Assembly (NCBI GenBank): GCA_013397845.1
Contig: VZTG01003218.1
Coordinates: 777,572-841,571 of the forward strand
Source: Melanocharis versteri
Lineage: Eukaryota; Chordata; Aves; Passeriformes; Melanocharitidae
Direction: 5' to 3'
Length of the DNA: 64,000 nucleotides
The position numbers were made by a program, and so were the translations under genes. Position 1 is the stretch's first letter. Every line of letters starts with the position of its first letter. Below, one piece after another: positions 46,111 through 59,720 of this stretch. Below the pieces are notes generated by a model that saw nothing but the letters and a program-made list of their open reading frames with translations, did no database searches and had not been told where the DNA came from.

Positions 46111-49100
46111 AGACAGGTCAGAAAGGTAATCACGTTTTTTGAGAGAAATAAATTTAAAGTGCTGATGACAGTTGCCTAATGATGACAGAAACATTCCTTC
46201 TATTGTGATTTTACTTGTTTAAATTTGGGTACTGCTAGCAGGGTAATTATTGGGGGAGGTTATTGTATTTAAGTGGTTTATTTTTTGGTTTCTTATTTTG
46301 GCATTTATTTTAGAGCAATCCTACTATATTATGCTTTTCCCTGTCCCATACACTCTCATATCTATTTTGATTTTTTTCCTACTCATGGTGACATACACTG
46401 CATCATCTGCTAGTATGAAAATTGGAACAAATAGCCTTTGATGGCAGAGCCACAGCATAAGTGAAAGTTTTGTGTAATCTTTTAGACTATTCTTCACATT
46501 TTACATTTCTGTCATGACAGCTTCATTTAAACCTTATACAATCTTAGGGGAAAATGGAAATAGGTTATCTTTATTTTTAAATGATGTGACAGGACTAAAA
46601 TCAAGGAAATGTCTTCCCTGACTGCAAAATCATATTTTCAAGAAAACTTTTTTTATTACAGCAATATCAGCTATATGTAAAAAAGTTTGAGATGTCATTT
46701 CAATTAGATAAGGGAAAAATTAAATATAAGACATTCCCTAGCTGCCAGTATTTACTTGAAATTCAAGCTTTCTGTGCAACTTGTCTGTATGTTCAACTTT
46801 CTGTTACAAAATGTACATAATGCTTACAATATTTTTTATTCCCTTGAATGAACAAAGATATATAAATTATAGCATTATACCAATGGGAATGGTAGAAAAT
46901 ATAAGAAGATTAATCCTAACGCACTCTCCATATTAATGTATTTCATGGTGTATGTTGGATTTTATAGCATGCCATGCTTGGGGTCAGATACAAAGAACAT
47001 AATTTCCTACCAGCAGGTTTCCAAGGGAAAAAAAATAGTGTAGGTTGGTTTCATCTAATTTAAGTTTCATAGTGCACTTGGAAATTAGTATAAATTCAAT
47101 GTGGAATATTGCTGACAAATTAAAATCTGGGATTTAAATAAGTTTGTGGCTATTCAGTATGAGATATTGCATCTGTGATATTTAATTAGTAAGTGGAAAT
47201 GTTGTAGTATCTAGTAAGGGAGGACAGTTATATCTTCTGCATTATGAATCAGATATCTGCCTACGTGGTAGAATTTCAGCTTGATTAATACATAAGTCTT
47301 GTTTTAAGTTGTTTACTTGAAGTAACATTTATAGGGAAATATATTTATAGAAAAGAAGCTAACTCATCAGGAAACAGTGTGGTTTGTACTATATTAACTG
47401 CAAATCCTTTTTTTTTCCTCCTCAATATTAAAGAGAAATTCCCACCCCAACCTCTTACCGCTTGGATAGGATATTTTGTCACCGTTTAAGCTCTGAAATT
47501 ATGAGTGAGAAGGAGAAAATAAAATCATATATTTTAAAGGAAAAATCCTACTGTAACATAAATAACAATAAATTCTGATTAGATACTATTACAGGAAAGA
47601 AAAAAAATCATATTCTTTCAACTGATAGTAATCCATTTAGTGTTCCCTCCAACCTAAATACTCCAAAGCTTCCACTGAGATTCTATTTTAAAACCGGTTG
47701 TCTCTAATGAAGGCAGTTGCTTTATTCCAGGTTTACTCTCTTGCAAGAAGAAAGGACATATTACAGACTTCATAGGCAAGACACTAATTTGGCCCTGACA
47801 CTATATGATGTCAAATGGAAACATGCAATTGTAAAACAAAACAGCTGCACTCCAAATTATGCACTTTGTTTGTCTCCACCTTGTCAAAGTGGGACAAGCA
47901 AGTGTGATATCAGCAGGTGTAAGATTACAGTTTATATTACTGAACAAGATATGAGCCAACTGCTTCAAATAAGACAATGCATAGTTTCTGGTTGAAAACT
48001 TACTGGGATTTGTCACAGTCCTCTTGGAGATCCTTGACTAGAAAGTCATTGGATCTTGTACTGAGATTTGTTTTTCTGGAACAGAAATTTGCTGAATTCA
48101 AGCAGGCTTTCTAGGTCTGTGCTCAGATGAGTTTATTCCCTCCTAGAAGGTTAGCCTTCTACATGTTTTGTGGAAGTGCTTCCAATGGAATCCCTTCTCC
48201 CCTCAAAGGCACTCGTACATGGTCTTCTGCACTTCTACAAGGGAGATCATTTCTAGTCTAGGAAAGACAGATGGAAAGTCACAGTGGTGTGTGCTGCTCA
48301 GCTACTGAAGTTACCAGTCCCAGGCATCACAATGTCCCTGAACACTCCATGACATTCCCCTCCATGGATATACCTCCATTTTCAGGTTACTTTTTTTCCA
48401 AGGCCTTTCCTTCTCCATCTTAGAAGCCTACTCAGAGGCACAATAAGTGATCGGCCTCCTAACTAGTTATCTCTTTATTCATTGGAGGTCTCAGAGTGTG
48501 CCATTTCTGCATAATCTAGGTGGTTCCAAATCCTGAAGTAAACACTACCTAAAACCTCAAAATCTTATCCTAGTAGTTTTTATGTGACCAAAACCACGTG
48601 AATTAATAGATAATCCACAGAAATTATGTCACTGGTAATTCAGTGGACCTTCCTCCCCTGACACACAAAGTATCAAAACCTTCAGTGAAAATCACTGAAA
48701 TTCTGCTTACAAATATTGATAATTTGTTCCCCCACCTTTTCCTTTCTTCCTAATAAATTCAGCTGGTGCCTTTCATGCTAATTGGAATTTTTTATTTTAA
48801 ATGGCTTATACTTAACAAAGTTATACATGAACCCAGTTCTTGTAACAAGAAGAATTAAATATTTCAATTATTGGTCCCACAATAACTTCACATAGAAAAT
48901 TTGCTTATTTGGGGAAGTGAAAGTATTTTATTTTCTTTAGTTGCTTTAGATGAAAACAGTAAACAAATAAGTCATATTGAAAATATTTGCCATTCTTTGT
49001 TGCATACATTAAAAATAATGAGAATTTAAGCAGCCCTATTTTATAAAGTGCACACAATATTTATAAAATTTATGACTGTTACTAGCACCTCTGCAAATTT

Positions 49101-50118
49101 GGTCACATATATTTTTGTCCATTGCAACCTTGATAAATTTCATATCTCTGAACATAAAAGTAATCTAGCTGATGCTTATGTATCTTTTGTGTTTTCTTTA
49201 GGTGTTCAGTATCATGTGCTATATAATTTTTGTGCAATTCCATTTTCCCAGCTATACTACTTTTTTGATCTATCAGGCTCACAGAAAATTCTATGCACAT
49301 CACAGGTATACACTTCAGACTCTAGAAGTTCTCTAACAGAGATTTTGCATTATCAAAGCTGGGAGCAACTATCCCAGTAGTACTGTAGTAGCAATAGTAA
49401 CCACCTTGTATCCACAGTGAAATATCTCACCACTGTATCGAACATCTGCTACATTGCAAGTTTAGATTTTTTTCTTTGTTTTAACTAAAAAAACTTTAAG
49501 ACTAGTAAGCATATGAAAACTCAGACCTAAAGCTCAATAGATCTGTTGTGACTACTATGTAAGGTTTGGAATCTGAAAGGAAACAAAGTTTGCCATGTCT
49601 TTGCTATCTTTATTACTTGTACCTATGCTTTTTCTTGTAAATATTTATACATCATGCAAGTCAGAACACTTAGGAATGGCAAACAGAATACGACATCTGA
49701 ATGTGAATAATGTGTAGGTTTAAATATTTAACAATTCTTTCCTTGTGTTAAGAACTGGGTCCAAACCTTAATCTAATGCTGTGAGTTATAGCACAGTCTC
49801 CACATAACTTTGCTTAGACCTAGGGGAAGGCTGGGGAAGAAATATAAGTAAATCTGGGAGATGGTGGGATATAATAGAATATTGAGTTGTGTCTTTAATT
49901 AAAATACTGTCACTTATCTCACAGTGACTATCTGATACTTCTCAGATATTTCCTTCAGCTACTGTTTTGCTCGGAGTTGACTCAGATAACACAGTGCATG
50001 GGAAAACCATGATAAATTATATGATATTTAAAAGACCAACTTTCAGAGTGGAAGATATTTTCCTACTGTTTTCTTGGTATTTTTTTTCCATATTCACCAA
50101 TTTTCTCCCCTTGCAAAC
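46111..50118. other. Intergenic, no recognised feature
   Basis: AT-rich DNA; 48000-48480 is mildly GC-richer with no open frame of note. Chance frames at 47717-47995 and 49048-49380. Confidence 0.6.
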
Positions 50119-50500
50119 AAATTTCATAGAATCATACGATGGTTTGAAATGGAAAGGATTTCTAAAGATCATCTAATCCAAAGGTTCTGCTATGGGCAGA
50201 GAAATCTTTCAGTAAAACAGATTGCCCAAAGCCTTGTCCAATCTTCACTACTTCCAGGGATGGAGCTGAAACAGCTTCTCTGTGGAACTTCTTCCAGGGT
50301 CTCACCATCCTTATCAAATTTCTTCCTGGTAGTGAATCTAAGTCTTCCTTGCAGTTTAAAAACTTTGATTCTTCTCCTCTCAGTCAAATTTGTGTTTGTG
50401 CTGTGTTTTTAAAGTGGCAAGCAGTTTCGTATCACTTGCTGAGGGTAACTGCCCTTCATCCAGCTCACTGGTGACATTTTCAACCGTATTTTGCAGATTA
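50119..50500 (-). mobile_element. CR1 LINE 3'-end fragment, minus strand, internally deleted
   Basis: Starts on the plus strand with TTTCATAGAATCATACGATG (CR1 tail in reverse). Then come decayed 3'-UTR landmarks: AAAGATCATCTAATCCAAAG, CTTCCAGGGATGGAGC and TCAAATTTCTTCCTGGTAGTG. From about 50436 it jumps to CTTGCTGAGGGTAACTGCCC, the ORF2 region around the FADD-distal block, so several hundred bases are missing between the two parts. Confidence 0.75.
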
Positions 50501-52206
50501 CTATTGTCAAATACATGAGAAGTTTGTACTCTCCAAGCCTGGGTAAGGAATTCTTATAATTTCCTAGGTGACATGATAATCTGAAAAAAAACCCCTTTTC
50601 CTACTTGTTTCATTCTTTGTTATGCTGTTGATTGAATAACAGATGGTTATGGTTATGTTCATGAAAGGGATTTGCTGCTTAAAGTTGCCTGCTCCATTGT
50701 TGGGTTTCTGATTTTACCCTTTTCCCCTTTAAGTTTTTTATTCTATTTTATTCTATTTTTTGCTTATGGCTATTCTCTTCACAGGTACATTAGCACTCTT
50801 TTCCCTGATGTGGAGAGACTCTAAAAATTCATGAATCAGTGGAGGCAATCTGTCTGATGTCTTGCAGTGTTCTGAAGATCTTTTGGTTTCCTCAAAACAT
50901 AGCAACTTCTAGATCTATGCAGGAGAGAACCTTTACAGTGTTGCCAATTTCATGGTTTTGTACTGTTTGTGTTTTTATTAATTTGGATTACATTTTCAAG
51001 GATTTACAAAACACTTCCTCCAAATATACAGCTTCATTTTTAAAAAACCCAAAACATATAAACAAAAATTGATGATGATGTTTTGAAGATGTTCACTTTG
51101 AAATAGAAAGCAATTAATAAGTTTGCAATTTGCTTTTTTAATTTTCTTGGACTTCATTTTTTTTTTTCCAAAGAGTGGAAATTTAAAAGTTTCTTAAGTA
51201 TTAATCTTCGGTCCATAACACACATCATTTTTATCTCCTTAAAAAAGGAAAAAAAATGGGAAATAAATAGTAGAATGCAACAATCGCTGAACAAATGCTA
51301 CTAATCCAACAAGGAAAATAAGACAGTAAAAACCAATAAATCAGATCTGCAGTAGTCTGACATAGAAACAAAGCCTTAACTCACATAACTGTAATTTCTT
51401 CTCTTTTAAAAATTTATAATTAATCCTATTATTACCTATTCACATCACCTTTGAAGGAGATATTTTTAAATGTGAACTCCTCCTGTTAATGTTCTCAGAG
51501 CATTTGTAATCCAATCAGTTATATATTAATTTTTTTTCCCATCGTATGCACTGTGAGAGGGGATTCAATTTGGTCTGGGTTTGAATTACTGAACTGGAAA
51601 ATTATTTTTTGTTAAAAACTAAAAAACTGCTGGGTATGATGGAAATAATAATAATAAAAAAAGTATTTTTATTATTCTTGGGTAACTGCATGTGAATTCC
51701 AATGATACTCAATAGCCAGCACTCTTTAACACCTGAATGAATAAACTAGGCAAACCAAAGTGTAAGCATACTTGGTTCATATCTAGCACTTTTATTTTGT
51801 ATTGAAACAAGCCAGCGAAGTTGTCCAGATTTTATGAAAAGTAGGAGACAAAAAAAGAGATACAAAGCACTGAATGCATTTTCCTAGGGACATTGTTGAG
51901 AAAACAACAGTTATTGCCTGAACAGTAACACAGAGTTCTCTGTGAAGAAAATCAGCAAGAAGTTTTTAGCAATATTACTTTTTCAATAGAAAATGATGGG
52001 TTTATTTCATTTTACTTAACCAGCTGGAAGTTCAATGTCTGCTCCGTTCTTAGATCTTTCTGTAACTAATAGAGAAGTGGTAACTTCAGTGATCTCATCT
52101 ATATTAGATACCTCTCAGAATAGTCGATTTTTCAGTTCATTGGCTAAATGAAGAACAAACCACAGATTAAGGAGTTTGTAGAGTCCCAGGCATAAGCCTC
52201 TTAGCA
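50501..52206. other. Intergenic, no recognised feature
   Basis: AT-rich DNA with homopolymers; a short TTTTATTCTA run at 50737-50760. Confidence 0.6.
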
Positions 52207-52640
52207 TGTTTGTCTCAAACATTTACTGTTGTGCTGCAACAGGAAAGTTGTGGTTGAAAGAGAGTGCCTAATGTAGGTGGGGGAGCGCTGCACTGAACCA
52301 ACTTCTCTTTCCGTTGCCAGGCTTGTAAGTCTTCCTGGGGACTCATGCTCAGTGCACCTGCAACAAGAGAAAGGTCAGGTTCTGGGCACCTCACTAAAAG
52401 GGTCTCCAGGACGACCAAAGACTTCCAGCTCCTCCTGACTCGTTTCCTGGAGGGCTTTAAAGGGTTGGCTGCACGTGCATGAACATTAGCATATGGTGCG
52501 AAAAGTACGACTAGGGAAGATAGAAGAGGGAGTGGATCCGCCCTGGGCTTTTGTTGACCCCAGATCCTGAGCATCCATGGAGGCAGAACCAATGTGGGAC
52601 ATAAGGACTGGTGATTTTCTTCCTTCACTTTCTCTCTTTT
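52207..52640 (-). other. Unidentified GC-rich island with a 137-codon open frame
   Basis: A 430-bp block that is much GC-richer than its surroundings and keeps CpGs (for example at 52290, 52409, 52440, 52499 and 52540). The longest frame (52628-52215, minus) encodes a proline-, leucine- and arginine-rich product with no recognised domain, signal or membrane segment. On the minus strand TTTCTCTTGTTGCAG (52371-52357) looks like a splice acceptor, and CCTTTAAAGCC lies near 52457. It might be a lineage-specific LTR, a lncRNA exon or a retrocopy. I do not claim it is a coding gene. Confidence 0.3.
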
Positions 52641-55600
52641 CCATCTTTAGTCTCTCCTCTCTTGTTTTATCTTGGCAGGTGCAACAATCATATTCTATCC
52701 TTATCCCATACCAAAGTTTGTTGAGAGAGTTGGGAGCTTGAAAAAGTTTGTTGTAAAAATTGAGAGCTTTTTAACCGATATCTATGACTATATAGTGGGC
52801 TAGTTGCTGCAGTTAAAGCAACTATATAAAAATGTGTAAGAGTCGCTTGACATGTGGACTGGTGTCTTTACTCAGCCCAATGAGAATTTATAATGAACAT
52901 CACACCCACTTCTGGGTCATGACACAGTTTAATGACAGGTTGTTAAATTTAGTTGCATCAAATACTCATGTGCATGTCTCTGCATTGCAGAGTGCCAGCA
53001 GTTGTATAAATGTCCTATATTCAAAATGTTTCCAAGGTTTATTCTGGAATGGTCTTCATCAGTGTCAGAGATACTTATGAAGAGAAAAATACATTTTAAA
53101 TGCTTTTATCAGTAAGACCCATAATCGGAGCTTTACTCAATTTTCATCAGAGATTTATTATCATACATTATTACCAGAGATATACTGACTTAGAAAGATT
53201 CACATGATGCAGAAAAGTCAACACAATTTTTGGTACTGAGTCAGTGTCCTTTTTTGCCAATTATAACCACAAATTAACATTTATTAGCATATATCTTGCA
53301 ACTTGAATCTTTCTATAGTGAAGAAATTTAGATCTTCCTGGAATATCCTTTAGGCGATACAGTTTTCTATTCCTTTGCCTTCAAAACCTAGGACGAAAGT
53401 GTCTTTGTTCCACATGTATGAGTACTTCACCCACACAGTTGGAGTATAATCAACATGTACATATTTCTTGGTATTTAAAGGTAGTAGAATGACAGGTGTC
53501 CATAAATAAACAGGTTGTATAAACAGATAAGGTTGGTTTTTGTTTGTTTGGGGTTTTTTTGGAAAATTATGAGAGACATTAATAAAAATTGAGTAAATGA
53601 ATGAGGAAGAAAAGGAACATTATCGAAATCCTTACTGAAACAAACAGATGATGCAAAAATAATACCAGGTATCAGCAAAATGTACTAATTTGCTTTAACT
53701 TCTAAAAATTGGAATCTAACTAGGAAAGGATGGTATTCTCCCATTTGGGAGGAGTAGAGTGTGTGGCTCACAAAATTTCAGCACCATGCTCAGTGCTTCT
53801 TAATAGACGATCAAGCAGAGGAGCACACTGCCCACCGCCTGCAGACGTCTGAGCCAATACAAAGGTCTGGGGTTCAGCCTTTCTGAAGGTCTTGGAAATG
53901 AGAAATCTACTGAGATAGTCATGTATGAAGCAAGTTTACCATTATTTTTTCTTCTGGTGTTGTAGCCCAGCTTTGAGATCTTAAAGTCTGCTCATATACG
54001 GTACCCATGTCAGAGTGCCTTGAACATTAAAGGCTTAGTGCTCATTGTGGATTCCACTTTTTACTGTGTTTTACCCATTTAATTTTCCTTTTTTTGAGTG
54101 TGTGGCTTGTTGAGGTTCAGCTAAGTTCCCGCATGGGTCAAGGCACAAACCAGCTATGTGAGGGGTCTTCCTAATCTATCCCTTGTTGGGCAGATTGTAT
54201 TTTGAACTGAATTAAAGATTTTATGTTCTCAACCTAAACCTCTGTGATACTGTTTGTGGGATTTGCTGGAGGCTGTTTTATTTTAAAGCCTCGAAAATAG
54301 CAAAGTATCATTTGTATTCTGCAGGCTGTACAGGGATACAGCTGAATCTGTCATTTGGTCTTACCACAATCGTTCCCACTTAGAAACAGACTAGAATTTT
54401 CAACAAAAAAAATAGGGTAATAATGGATATTATTATATTTGTTTGAAAATAATTTTCCTTTAGAATCCAAAATCCGTAATTCAAGTCAAGTGGCTGGAAT
54501 CCTTCAAAACATCACATTTCAGCTTATGTCATAATGATTAAATTGCCCTCGCCATAATTTTATTCCTATTATGAGGGTGACAAGGTTTAAGTAGCAAAAA
54601 GAATTTTTAAATCCCCCACTATTTCCTTTGAAATTCTAATTTATTCAAGATCAGTATTTGTTGTGCATAGTATACAATGCCATGTAAAACTACTTTTTGA
54701 ATAGGAGAAACCTAAATATACAAATAAAAGAAAAAAATGTTGCATTACTCTCTCAGATTCTCAATTACCCTTCTTAATAACCTAGTGCATGAAATGTTCA
54801 TGCAATGTATGATATCTGTTCCCATCCTACAATATATAAAGAAATATAAAATTAGGGATTATTTTAAAAATGCCTGTATGGTCCATAGACTTGACACCTG
54901 AATATGCAAAGATGTTACACATGGGTTGCATTACAAGATGACTAATGTGTGAGCTCTCAGAACAGGACTGCTGTTACCCCATGAGTTTGGTTCAGGAGAG
55001 CTGTATGCTTGGGTTTTGCATGCTACCAAAGTCAGGGAGCTGAAGCCTCTCACCATTGTCATCTCTGCCTCTCTCAACGCTTCAGGCATCCAAGGCCAGA
55101 CCTGATTGAGGGGTTATCCCCATGATAATCAAATGGGGCCTAGCTGCACATAATTTATCTGCCATTCCTCACGTAAGCTGCCAACACATTCCTGGGGAAT
55201 TCAACTTTCTGAAAAGTAAGATGTGAAAGTGAGCGTGCATGTGCACGTGCATGTGCATGCTTTGTTCTGTATACATGTGTCAAAGTTTGCACCTCACAGA
55301 AATCTAAGTTAACTTTTCTGATACAAATCGCTGCATTTCTTTTAATTTGAAATCTCTTCCTCAAAAAATGAGACAGGATCTGTGAAAATGGCAAGGTGTC
55401 ATTATAGAAAATTTCACAATATTTTACAAAGGGGATTGATAAGTATCATAAATGGGGGAGCTTCAGCAAGCTCAGACTAAAATGTGTGTTGTTTGAAGTG
55501 CTGCTGGATACCAAAACATGTCTTCTATTTTATAACTAGCAGAAAATGCCACAGAAAATGTCCCAATCTTTGTTGTGGTTAGTACGTGTTTGACCTCATT

Positions 55601-58600
55601 AAATGTTTTCTTCTGTGTCTGTTCCTCTACCTCTGTTATGAGAACTGCTGTCATCTAGAGTTTTATGCTCCTGGGAAACCCCTGAGGACCTCTGGCTTTA
55701 TTGAGGAAAGAGACTACAGAATGCTGGCAGCCCTTCAGTCTTGAATCACTGTGATACGGTGGCTGTGTAAGCATGTGGTTTCTCAAGCATTCAGAGTTTC
55801 ATACAGTAGGGCATCCTATAATTTACTTAAAAGGGAGAACACCAGCTCTTTTTCTTTCATCACCTCTATTTTCAGCATTGCAATATCTTTCTGTTTATAG
55901 ATCTGTCTCAGAAAGAATGGGCAGCACATCAGACTAAACTTATAAGGCCACAAAATGTGATGGTGAGTCTTGAGCCTTAATATCTTAAGAGTGATACTGC
56001 TGTTTCGGCTGAAAAACAGTTAGACATCAAGAAGAATTTAGAGAAAATGAGACCTCAGAACTGTAACACTTGTTGAAGAGTGTTCTTTCCTGATGAAAAT
56101 TTTGCATCTCAGCTCCATGGATTTGTTCGTATTATAAGGTAACACTAGAAAAAACTATGCAAACTGGAGCCAATGAGAATTTTTGTCTCTAAAGGACTAA
56201 TTGCAGAGTGTGCCTAAGAGAAGTAATATCAAATCTGAAATTTTTCATGTTATCTTGTGAGGTTCATGGAATAAAGGATGTTTCAGGCAAAACAGGAGGC
56301 TGTGTGTATATACACAATATCTAAAGAATAAACTTTACTGACAGAAAAATGATGGAAAAATAACAGAAAAATGTTTTTTCTGCTCCGGATGTTACTATTT
56401 CCTACAAAGTATTTTATAAGTCCACACTAAATAACTATTAGTGAACAAACACCTTGTCACAGCTTCACTTTGGAATTTCTTTTTCTCCATCAAAATGAAT
56501 CTAACATTTACATCACAAATTAATTTAGTCCATCCATGAAAAAAAAATATAATTGTATTAAAATAAGTGAAAAATCAACCATTACCCTGTTCAGTTTAAT
56601 TTAATTTCTACATGATGTGCAATTTAAACCAGAAGTCAAAACAGTATATTTTGATAAGGAGTTTTTTATCAACCATGTTCAGTCTCAAGTAAATGAATCT
56701 TTGGCATCTAGCTGTAAAATTACACACCAAAAAACCAGACACATTATGAATTCAGTGACAAAACTCAGTTCATTATAATTTATTGCCTATCAGATACTAT
56801 AACCTACTTTGGAAGAAATTTTGGAAGGGCAATCAATTATGGAAGACACCATCTGACAGTCTGAATACCATATACAACATTAGTCAAAATATTATAATTT
56901 CAGGACATGAAGTCAATTCTTTTCTCAGAAACCACAAGTTTAGATCAAAAGTTTTCGAATCTCTGTAGGAACCTGTGATATGCCAAAATGTGTGTGTGTA
57001 TATATGTCACAGAAAAAAAAGAAAACCAAACCAAACCAAAACCAAAACAACCCTTTTATTTACATATTTGGAAAATTATATGATGTAAAAATCTAATGTA
57101 AAAAAGGTGGAAATTTAGATGCAGCAGATTTGAACTATTGTAATCCCTGTGATCTAACAATGTCAGGATGAATTTGTGATGACCAGTGCATATAAGGAAA
57201 AAAAGTCTATGAAAAATAACTTGAATTTTTTCACATACTGTAGGTAGAGCGAACAACTTGCATTCTTGAAATCTTGTGTACTCTCCTAAACTGTTAAGGT
57301 CAATACTGAAATATTTATTTCTCAGAAGAGAAACTAAAAAAGAAAAAAAATTTACTTGTAGTGTGCTCAGGAAGTAATAAAACTCCACTCTTTTGTTTTC
57401 TTTGCTTAATAATAATGGATGCTTCTCTGAAAACATTTTATTTTTGCCATAACACAGAACAAGCTGATAGGTACACTCTAAGAACAGGAGTGTTCTGTCT
57501 GAGCTCAGAGAGCATATAAGGGGCACAATCAAACAGCAGTCACAATCAGTATAATGATTGTGATAATTCATGACAATGATAATCTCTTTTTTTTGTAGAT
57601 TTTTCTATTCATGGATATTTTATGATTTGGGAATAATGTGAACCTAGAAAACTACAAAAATTGTCTGAAAACAAGCGGGAAATTTCAAACTCAAATCAAT
57701 ATTCTTCTCTGTTTGTCATTGTAATTACTTATACTGATTTACCAAATAAAACAGATTTTTATTATGAACCAAAGGTGTTTCCAAGATGAGAGTGATAGAG
57801 GTGATGCTGAGGAACTTATCACGGAGGATGAGAGAGTAATATTAACAGATATGACCTGTAGGTATATATTTGTATAATGTTTAGAAGAGATATATATATA
57901 CATGCACATGCATATTATTTATAGAAATACTTATAAAATTCATGTACATAAATTCAGGCATGTTTTCCTTGATTCCTAGATTCTAGAATGATTTACTGAT
58001 AGAAGCATTTCTTCTACCATGAATAAAAGAGTATAGTTTCTAGTACTTAGGCTAGAAGCAGTAAACATTTGAAATTGGAAACCCTGAAGGTTCAAAACCA
58101 TTACACAAACAGAGAGAATTGAAAATGTATTTCTAAAATGCATGTTGTTGACAATTCCAATTCCTGTAGTCATATGACCCACATGTCTAGCAGGGATTTT
58201 TCGCAGAATCCCATTAAAAAGATTCTCCTCTTGGGAACAAAAAGAACATCTAAGGCCTTAGGACAGCAGTAACTCTAATTTGCAATAGAATCTTAGGGCA
58301 TATTCTTCTACTCTCTTTCCTTATAAAATATATTGCTAGCACTCCAGAAGTAATAAACCTACCTAAACCAGACAGTAAGAGAAACAGATGTGTTATTTAG
58401 ACTGAATTGAATTTATGCTGAAAAATGAGGCCATGCAGATTTTCATAATGAAAAGTTAAATTTTTTAACTTCTTGAGCAACAGCAGTTATGGTAATATAT
58501 GCTGTGATCTGTCACAGGGTTATATGCTGTTTAAACTGCATACTCTATGAACCTCTACAGTATAAAAACATACTTAACCTCTGAGGAAATTACCCCTTTA

Positions 58601-59394
58601 TGTAAATAAATAAAGACATAAATAAATGTATACATGTACACACAGAATTAGAGCGTATGTATGTGTCTGTATATATATGTAATTGCACTTTTTTATTTAG
58701 CACTGATTTCTGTAAGAGATTTATTTGATCAAATACTGTTCTAAAAATGCCTACTCTACAGATTATTTTTTAGAAAATTTTATTCCACTCTCTCATGCTG
58801 TCAAATATAACTTGAACAGCCACTAACCGAGCAACCCACTCATTAAAAGAAAAGAAAAAGGATTTGGTGTGGCATAAGGTCCAGGAAAACATCATTTTTC
58901 CTACTAAATATAGAAATTGGTGGGAAATAACGTTGCTGCAATGCGTGCCAAGCTGTAGCTTTGTCAGCTCAACATTTTAGCTCTTCATCAGAGTGAGGTG
59001 GCTATTGGCACTCAGTGGAGTTTCTTTGAAGATAGATAGCTGCTTGATCTCTCAGCTTCTGGAAACTTTTCTGGTTTTAATAAGTGGAAAACAAAACAGT
59101 AGTTTTGGGATTCTTCAACGCAAAATTGTAACAAGGAACTCGTTGCAAATATAAGTTTTGGGGTTAATGCACATGCCAGAGTAGTGTTCAATCAATTCTT
59201 TTCCATCTATATTAGCCTAGCAGTGCTAAATTCTAATGAAAATCCAAGCATATTTTTATTTATATTCAGATCAGGAGATAGTGCCAAAACGAGAACCAAA
59301 GGCAGAGGAGATACATAGGAAGGTAGATAAGGATTAATCCAACGTGATTAACAAAGGTTTCTTACTCTTTCCTTGCACAGGTATGTTCAGAAGT
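52641..59394. other. Intergenic, no recognised feature
   Basis: Long AT-rich stretch with chance frames (the largest, 57056-57571 minus, 171 codons, is rich in F, L and H with no recognised domain). It includes GC-richer bits at 53800-53880 and 54940-55140, a GCATGTGCAC run at 55234-55260 and a CCAAA-type run at 57023-57050. Confidence 0.55.
55234..55260. repeat. Alternating purine-pyrimidine GCATGTGCAC run
   Basis: GTGCATGTGCACGTGCATG and so on: 27 bases of strict purine-pyrimidine alternation, self-complementary in parts, a sequence type able to form Z-DNA or a hairpin. Confidence 0.8.
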
Positions 59395-59720
59395 GGGTTT
59401 GAGTCTTTTTGAGACAAAAGAAGTATTGCAGCAGGAAATTCAGGCCACTGAACGAAACCCAGGCAGAAGCAGCAATGGCCAAGTCCCACAGTCAGGGCCA
59501 GCCCAGCCACCGGGCACGGTCACAGCATGTCCTGCGTTGGCAGGAACAGCAACTTGAGCCAGCATCTGATAGAACAGCAGGTTACTGAGGGGAATCAGTA
59601 CAGCAGCAGATGTGTGTTAGGAGAGACCTGGCAGGCTATGTGTGATTCAAAATCTGGCAGGAAAATTCACTGAACGGAGCCAGGACTTTGCCTGGGAAAC
59701 CATTGAAAAGATAAAGAGGA
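59395..59720. other. GC-richer patch of unknown origin
   Basis: About 325 bp with CpGs (CCACCGGGCACGG near 59508) and polypurine/CAG-rich wording between AT-rich flanks. No long open frame, LTR landmark or CR1 landmark. A TTTCCTTGCACAG stretch at 59369-59381 looks like a splice acceptor, so a lncRNA exon is one option. Confidence 0.3.

Noticed and set aside
57056..57571. 171-codon minus-strand frame
   Set aside because: Rich in F, L, H and Y as expected from AT-rich DNA; no domain, and no splice or promoter context. Cross-species conservation of the frame would change my mind.
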